From contig CALCJG010000197.1 in the NCBI GenBank assembly GCA_937967705.1, positions 1-9,717 on the forward strand: DNA of 9,717 nucleotides, given 5' to 3'. The position numbers and the translations under genes were made by a program. Every line of letters begins with the position of its first letter. Position 1 is the first letter of the stretch. The stretch comes from an uncultured Spirochaetia bacterium. Its GTDB lineage: Bacteria; Spirochaetota; UBA4802; JAGODF01. The notes under the pieces are model-generated. The model worked only from the letters and a program-made list of their open reading frames with translations, was not told the origin of the DNA and did not search any database. This document shows positions 5,938-9,717 of this stretch, piece by piece.

Positions 5938-7278
5938 CTATCGCCGGGGGGTCAGGGTTTCCGTCCCCTGGCCGTTGGCCCAGGTCCCCACCAGTCGTCC
6001 GTCGCTCTCCACCCGGTAAATCACCGGATAGGTGCTTCCCCAGTCTATGGTCAGAAGATTATCCTTAAGGGTGCCGCTCCCCCGGTAGGTGGTGCTGCCG
6101 ATCTGCCAGAAGAGCCGGTAGAGGTTCCCGTCTTTAGAGAGGGTTACCGTACCGGTGTAGTGCTGCCCTCCGGGGTTGACCCCCTGGCAGTGGTACACCC
6201 CTATATAGACCCTCGCCTCGGCGGGCGGTGCCGGGGGCTGAAGGCCCTTCTCGATCCCCTTGACGTATCGGTAGACCGGCATGCCCTGTTTAATTTTAGA
6301 GAAAAGTCCCCGGTACCTGGCCTCCAGGCGGCATTTCACCACCGTCATCATGGGATAGGTGACGGTCATCAGGACGGGCTTGCCCTCCACGATGAGATAG
6401 AGCCGGTCGCCCATGCGGATCTTATCGGACGCCTTGCCGGATTTTACCAGGATCTCACGGCCCCGGGGGGACTTCCTTCCCACCACTCCCACCTGCTTGC
6501 CCATCGGCACGACGGCCTCGGCGGGGCTGTCGCGACCTCCGGTTTCCACCAGGAATCCGACGGAGGCCACCTCCACACCGCCCCGGTCTGTGTGATGCAG
6601 GCGGAAATCGTAGCGCCCCGGCGCCGAGGGGGCATAGAAGGTCATGACGCCCTGCGTGCGCCCGTTGAGGTACTGGTAGGTGATGTCATGCTGATCGTTG
6701 ACCAGCTCGCTGCCGTGGGGTACATGGGCGGGGATGATCCCCACCCAGGCGTCGCCGGGCCAGGAGGCGCTGCCCCGGAAGCGGACGTTGATGGGCTCGC
6801 CGGGCCGGTAGCTCTTCCTGGGGTTCTCGATGGAGAGGGAACCGCCCTGGGTGTCCACGGGGATGGCCTCCCCCTCGACGGTAAAGCCGACGAAGGCGAT
6901 CTCCCGTCCCTTCACATCAGTGTCGTGCAGGCGAAGATCGTAGCGGCCGGGACCGGGTGCCGTAAAGTAGAGAATCCCCGAGGAGGTCTTCCTCAGGTAC
7001 TGGTAGGTGATGTCGTACTGGTCATTGACGGTCTCGTCGCCGTGGGGCACATGGGCGGGGATGATCCCCACCCAGGCGTCGCCGGGCCAGGAGGGGTCGG
7101 CGGTATAGGCTACCCGTATGCGTTCGCCGGGCCGGTACCGGGTCTTGTCGATGCGGAGGGAATAGGGACCGGACCCGCCGGAGGGCTGGTACATGTCCGT
7201 GCGCGGGGTCATCTTGCAGCCGGCGGCGAGTCCGGCAAGAAACAGAAGGGCCAGGAGCGTGAGGGTTCTTCTCTTCAT
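5938..7278 (-). CDS. Lipoprotein with two duplicated beta domains and a C-terminal beta domain
   Basis: A 446-residue lipoprotein with signal peptide MKRRTLTLLALLFLAGLAAG and lipobox cysteine C21; residue +2 is Lys, which in Lol-using bacteria would favour the outer membrane (inference). Two homologous modules follow at about 38-135 and 147-245, offset by 109 residues. Each opens with 'Y-R-P-G-E-x-I-x-V', carries the identical SWPGDAWVGIIPAHVPHG (63-80 and 172-189), then 'V-N-D-Q-x-D-I-T-Y-Q-Y-L', 'PGRYD-[LF]-R-L-H' and a closing 'F-x-V-E', as expected for Ig-like beta sandwiches. Residues about 248-340 form a further small beta-rich domain. A final domain (357-446, 'IGVYHCQGVNPGGQHYTGTV ... 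YRV-x-x-D-G-R-L-x-G-T-W') looks like a lipocalin-like or beta-barrel module. The molecular function is unknown; a surface or periplasmic binding role is inferred. GGGGAG is 5 nt before the ATG, and a strong promoter lies just upstream. Confidence 0.8.
   Translation of the reverse strand: MKRRTLTLLALLFLAGLAAGCKMTPRTDMYQPSGGSGPYSLRIDKTRYRPGERIRVAYTADPSWPGDAWVGIIPAHVPHGDETVNDQYDITYQYLRKTSSGILYFTAPGPGRYDLRLHDTDVKGREIAFVGFTVEGEAIPVDTQGGSLSIENPRKSYRPGEPINVRFRGSASWPGDAWVGIIPAHVPHGSELVNDQHDITYQYLNGRTQGVMTFYAPSAPGRYDFRLHHTDRGGVEVASVGFLVETGGRDSPAEAVVPMGKQVGVVGRKSPRGREILVKSGKASDKIRMGDRLYLIVEGKPVLMTVTYPMMTVVKCRLEARYRGLFSKIKQGMPVYRYVKGIEKGLQPPAPPAEARVYIGVYHCQGVNPGGQHYTGTVTLSKDGNLYRLFWQIGSTTYRGSGTLKDNLLTIDWGSTYPVIYRVESDGRLVGTWANGQGTETLTPRR
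6712..6767. repeat. Direct repeat copy 1 (in lipoprotein gene)
   Basis: This 56-bp stretch matches 7039-7094 at all but one position (T6721 versus C7048), with 46 identical bases in a row (6722-6767). The copies are 327 bp, or 109 codons, apart and in the same frame. They encode the SWPGDAWVGIIPAHVPHG core of the second module. Further partial matches continue downstream on the coding strand (TACTGGTAGGTGATGTC at both). Confidence 0.9.
7039..7094. repeat. Direct repeat copy 2 (in lipoprotein gene)
   Basis: Partner of the repeat at 6712-6767, encoding the same core in the first module of the lipoprotein. Identity here is higher than in the rest of the two modules, which have drifted in protein sequence; this points to gene conversion or strong constraint on this loop. 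Confidence 0.9.
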
Positions 7279-7310
7279 GACATCTCCCCCTAGAGAAAAT
7301 ATGGTAGTTG

Positions 7311-7338
7311 ATTATCCACCAATTTTCTTTTTTGTCAA
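7311..7338 (-). promoter_or_regulatory. Strong sigma70-like promoter of the lipoprotein gene
   Basis: On the minus strand an exact TTGACA (7333-7338) is followed after an A-rich 16-bp spacer by GATAAT (7311-7316, 5 of 6). Transcription would begin near 7304, about 26 nt before the ATG at 7278, with the GGGGAG ribosome binding site in the leader. It lies between the stop of the CNB gene and the lipoprotein, so the latter can be expressed independently. Confidence 0.72.
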
Positions 7339-7390
7339 CCCTCTTATACTCCCTAGGAAAAGACCTGGCAACCCCGAAAAGCCTGACTGT

Positions 7391-7789
7391 CTACCAGAAG
7401 AACTTGACCAGCGAGGCGGTGTTGGTGCCGCCCATTTCGTCGATCAGGATCTCGTTGGTGCGGGCGATCCGGTCAGCCAGGACGGTGACCATCTTGATGG
7501 AGAAGCCGGGGTTCTTCCGGAGGAAGATCTTCAGCTCCTCGATGGTGTCCAGGTAGGTGACCTTGACGGCTCCCCGGGCGACGGCGTCGGCGGTGCGCGG
7601 CGTGCTGGTAAACAGGGATATCTCCCCGAAAAAGTCGTTCCTCTCCAGCCTGGAGAGTATGACCTTCTTGATGCCGTCGTTGACGGATATCTCCACGAGG
7701 CCGCTGAGGATGATGTACATCCTCTTTTCGTGGCTGCCCCGGGAGATGATCTGATCCCCTTCCTCAAAGCGTATGATTCTCTTGCTCAT
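7391..7789 (-). CDS. Stand-alone cyclic-nucleotide-binding domain protein
   Basis: A 132-residue protein that is essentially one cNMP-binding (CRP-like) domain. It starts with the strand run 'IIRFEEGDQIISRGSHEKRM' and 'YIILSGLVEIS', followed by the phosphate-binding cassette 'FFGEISLFTSTPRTADAVA' (54-71) with the conserved G55-E56 and P64-R65-T66-A67 that contact the ribose and phosphate of cAMP or cGMP. A C-terminal helix (about 90-120) and a short tail ending VKFFW close it. There is no helix-turn-helix, kinase, transporter or channel part, so it is probably a diffusible sensor or regulatory subunit acting by protein contact. The key arginine being kept suggests real nucleotide binding. The ribosome binding site is weak (GGGG about 5 nt before the ATG). 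I see no clear promoter directly upstream, and no cyclase in the window. Confidence 0.85.
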   Translation of the reverse strand: MSKRIIRFEEGDQIISRGSHEKRMYIILSGLVEISVNDGIKKVILSRLERNDFFGEISLFTSTPRTADAVARGAVKVTYLDTIEELKIFLRKNPGFSIKMVTVLADRIARTNEILIDEMGGTNTASLVKFFW

Positions 7790-8012
7790 AAATACCCCGG
7801 CTAAATGAATAATGGCGTTCCAGCCCGGATGGGCCGTAATGTTGTCTTTGCTATCAGTATCGGTACGGAGATGCGGCGCCTGAAGCGGACTTTTTCAGGA
7901 TATACTCCTTGACAGGGAATCGGTCTCTGCCCATCATCCGCCTTTCCTCTCCTCCGGGGGAGAGGGGCCGGCCGGCATGCCGGTCCCGCAAATCGGTATG
8001 AGGCGGCTGATC
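7790..8012. other. Divergent intergenic region before the ABC-F gene
   Basis: This 223-bp gap lies between the minus-strand CNB gene and the plus-strand ABC-F gene. Its right half holds a plus-strand promoter (7909-7937), a 7-bp stem CCTCTCC/GGAGAGG with a 6-nt loop (7946-7965), and a perfect 12-bp palindrome CCGGCATGCCGG (7972-7983). The left half shows nothing I can name. Confidence 0.55.
7909..7937 (+). promoter_or_regulatory. Sigma70-like promoter of the ABC-F gene
   Basis: An exact TTGACA (7909-7914) is followed after 17 bp by CATCAT (7932-7937, 4 of 6). The start point would be near 7944, just at the base of the GC-rich stem at 7946-7965, leaving a structured leader of about 70 nt before the ATG at 8013. 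Confidence 0.5.
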
Positions 8013-9647
8013 ATGGTGCAGGTGAACGATGTCACACTTTCCTTCGGCAAGAGGGTGCTGTTCAAGGGGGTCAACATAAAGTTTGCCCCGGGAAACTGCT
8101 ACGGCCTGATCGGGGCCAACGGGTCGGGCAAGTCCACCTTCCTAAAAATCATCTCGGGGGAGATAGAGCCGGGGGAGGGAACCGTGGTGCTCAACCCGGA
8201 CGAGCGGATCGCCGTGCTCCGGCAGGACCAGTCCGCCTTTGACGAATTCGCCGTGTTGGACACGGTCATCATGGGCCACGGGGAACTCTATGAGGTCCTC
8301 CGGGAGAGGGACGAGATCTATCAGAAGGAGAACTTTTCCGAGAAGGACGGCCACCGCGCCGCGGAGCTGGAGGAACGGCTGGACGAGATGAACGGATACG
8401 AGGCGGAGTCGGACGCGGCGGGCCTCCTGGAGGGGCTGGGTATTCCCGAGGAGCTGCATCAGAGGAGAATGAAGGAGATGGAGGGGGGGCAGAAGGTGCG
8501 GGTGCTTTTGGCACAGGCCCTCTTCGGCAACCCCGACGTCCTCCTGCTGGACGAGCCCACCAATAACCTGGACCTGGAGTCCGTAACCTGGCTGGAGAAC
8601 TTTCTCTATAATTTCAATAACACCGTCATCGTGGTCTCTCACGACCGGCATTTCATGAACAAGGTCTGTACGCACATAGCGGACATCGATTTCGGGAAGA
8701 TACAGGTCTACACGGGCAACTACGACTTCTGGGCCCAGGCGAGCCAGCTGGCGGCCAAGCAGAAGCGGGAGGAGAGCCGCAAGCGCGAGGAGAAGGCAAA
8801 GGAGCTCAAGGCCTTCATCGAGCGTTTCAGCTCCAACGCCTCCAAGGCCCGCCAGGCCACCTCCCGTAAGAAGCTCCTGGAAAAGCTTACCGTGGATGAG
8901 ATGCCCACGACCTCGCGGCGCTTTCCCTACATCGTCTTCAAACCGGAGCGGGAATGCGGAAAGGTGGTCCTCTCCGTTGAGGGGCTGTGTAAAAGCGCGG
9001 ACGGGGAGAAGCTGCTGAAGGACTTCAGCCTCGATGTCAACCGCCGGGACAAGATCGCCTTCGTGGGGCAGAACAACCTGGTCAAGACCGTGCTCTTTCA
9101 GATCCTCATGGGGGAGATGAAACCCGACGCCGGGGACTTCAAGTGGGGCGAGACCATACGCACCTCCTACTTTCCCGGGGACAACGGCGCCTACTTCGAC
9201 CAGGACATCACCCTGCTGGACTGGCTGAGGCAGTATTCAGCGGACAAGGACGAGACCTTCATACGGAGCTTCCTGGGGCGCATGCTCTTTACCGGCGAGG
9301 AATCCCTCAAGCGGGTGGGGGTGCTCTCCGGGGGCGAGCGGGTGCGCCTCATGCTGGCGCGGATGATGCTCTCCGGGGCCAACGTGCTCGTTCTGGACGA
9401 TCCCACCAATCACCTGGATCTCGAGGCCATCACCTCCCTGAACAACGCCCTTATCCAGTATCCCGAGGTGCTGCTCTTCACCTCCCATGATCACCAGTTC
9501 ATCGACACCGTGGCCAACCGGATCATCGAGATCACCCCGTCGGGGGTAATAGACCGGGTGATGAGCTTCGACGAGTACCTGGAGGACGCCGGCGTGCGGG
9601 CTCTCCGGGACGAGATGTATCACGAGCATCAGCGCCTCAGGCTCTGA
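8013..9647 (+). CDS. ABC-F family ATPase, YbiT-like
   Basis: A 544-residue soluble protein with two ABC ATPase domains and no membrane segment, as in ABC-F translation factors that act on the ribosome. It follows E. coli YbiT closely: 'YGLIGANGSGKST' (Walker A 34-42), 'RQDQ', 'VLDTVIMGH', signature 'EGGQKVRVLLAQA' (from 157), Walker B 'LLLDEPTNNLD' (D180, E181), 'SHDRHF', then the charged linker with 'FSSNASKARQATSR'. Domain 2 has a variant Walker A (G352-Q-N-N-L-V-K-T359), LSGGE (438-442), Walker B D462-D463 where the catalytic Glu is expected, and 'TSHDHQF'. So site 1 looks fully catalytic, site 2 altered. In-frame ATGs also exist at 7977 and 7998; 8013 is preferred because family members begin 'M-x-x-V-x-N-V-x-L-x-F-G' and GAGG lies 9 nt upstream, though 7977 also has an AGGGG 9 nt upstream. 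The ORF ends 2 nt from the convergent gene. Confidence 0.9.
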   Translation: MVQVNDVTLSFGKRVLFKGVNIKFAPGNCYGLIGANGSGKSTFLKIISGEIEPGEGTVVLNPDERIAVLRQDQSAFDEFAVLDTVIMGHGELYEVLRERDEIYQKENFSEKDGHRAAELEERLDEMNGYEAESDAAGLLEGLGIPEELHQRRMKEMEGGQKVRVLLAQALFGNPDVLLLDEPTNNLDLESVTWLENFLYNFNNTVIVVSHDRHFMNKVCTHIADIDFGKIQVYTGNYDFWAQASQLAAKQKREESRKREEKAKELKAFIERFSSNASKARQATSRKKLLEKLTVDEMPTTSRRFPYIVFKPERECGKVVLSVEGLCKSADGEKLLKDFSLDVNRRDKIAFVGQNNLVKTVLFQILMGEMKPDAGDFKWGETIRTSYFPGDNGAYFDQDITLLDWLRQYSADKDETFIRSFLGRMLFTGEESLKRVGVLSGGERVRLMLARMMLSGANVLVLDDPTNHLDLEAITSLNNALIQYPEVLLFTSHDHQFIDTVANRIIEITPSGVIDRVMSFDEYLEDAGVRALRDEMYHEHQRLRL

Positions 9648-9649
9648 GC

Positions 9650-9717
9650 TCACTCCTCCCAGTCCCAGAAGAAATCCTTGTTGGTCAGCTCCCTCTCCTC
9701 CTCTGCGGGCTTCGCCT
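9650..9717 (-). CDS. C-terminal end of an unidentified gene
   Basis: On the minus strand an open frame enters from the right edge and stops with TGA at 9650-9652. The last 22 residues read AKPAEEERELTNKDFF followed by WDWEE. The glutamate-rich stretch, then an aromatic-acidic tail, does not identify a family. It is called a gene because of its protein-like composition and its tight convergent placement 2 nt from the end of the ABC-F gene; the short length makes this tentative. Confidence 0.5.
   Translation of the reverse strand, partial: AKPAEEERELTNKDFFWDWEE

Noticed and set aside
5926..5940. Inverted repeat GGGCT-G-AGCCC at the convergent gene ends
   Set aside because: The arms are separated by one base, so no stable RNA hairpin with a normal loop forms, and no T-run follows.
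6160..7293. Long open frame (377 codons) on the plus strand opposite the lipoprotein gene
   Set aside because: It mirrors the lipoprotein, is rich in Gly, Asp and His with no recognisable domain, and runs past the lipoprotein start into its ribosome binding site. The lipobox, repeats and promoter support only the minus strand.
1..9717. A dedicated defence, secretion or biosynthetic system
   Set aside because: The genes fall into short, oppositely oriented units with no shared promoter, no nuclease, toxin, transposase or integrase, and no repeats at the borders. I see no basis for calling the window one system.

Overview
The window looks like bacterial chromosome, GC-rich and densely coded, with small gaps, frequent GTG/ATG starts preceded by AGGAG-type ribosome binding sites, and sigma70-like promoters (three exact TTGACA -35 boxes). 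The gene set (tandem SCP2 protein, phasin-like protein beside an ABC1/UbiB kinase, heme-binding DUF3365/Tll0287-like sensor, YbiT-type ABC-F protein, signal-peptide and lipobox proteins) fits a diderm anaerobe of the Desulfobacterota (deltaproteobacterial) or Spirochaetota kind. That placement is inference from gene content, not from any marker gene. There is no tRNA, rRNA, CRISPR array, insertion sequence or phage gene.

Layout. (1) Positions 1-929, minus strand: an operon of a tandem SCP2-like protein followed by the N-terminus of a class-III (HemL-like) aminotransferase. It is driven by a good promoter whose -10 box overlaps a 24-bp palindrome of TetR-family type (1013-1036). (2) 1258-3204, plus strand: a phasin-like coiled-coil protein and an ABC1/AarF/UbiB-family kinase-like membrane protein, separated by 3 nt. 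(3) 3224-4807, minus strand: a secreted protein built from about twelve 37-39-residue repeats ending in a GPY/GPF motif. (4) 4980-5933, plus strand: a membrane-anchored c-heme sensor with a Cys4 C-terminal module but no kinase or cyclase. (5) 5938-7278, minus strand: a lipoprotein with two nearly identical beta domains and a C-terminal beta domain, under its own strong promoter. (6) 7391-7789, minus strand: a stand-alone cyclic-nucleotide-binding domain. (7) 8013-9647, plus strand: a YbiT-like ABC-F ATPase with a degenerate second ATP site. (8) 9650-9717, minus strand: the C-terminus of an unidentified gene.

The units are mostly independent: short operons in divergent and convergent orientation, not one cluster. 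Links that can be argued are the SCP2/aminotransferase operon with its operator (lipid-related metabolism, inferred) and the phasin-like/UbiB pair. I found no convincing new multi-gene system. The most interesting points are the operator-promoter overlap, the repeat protein, the in-frame duplication in the lipoprotein, and unusual residues in conserved motifs of the UbiB-like and ABC-F proteins.
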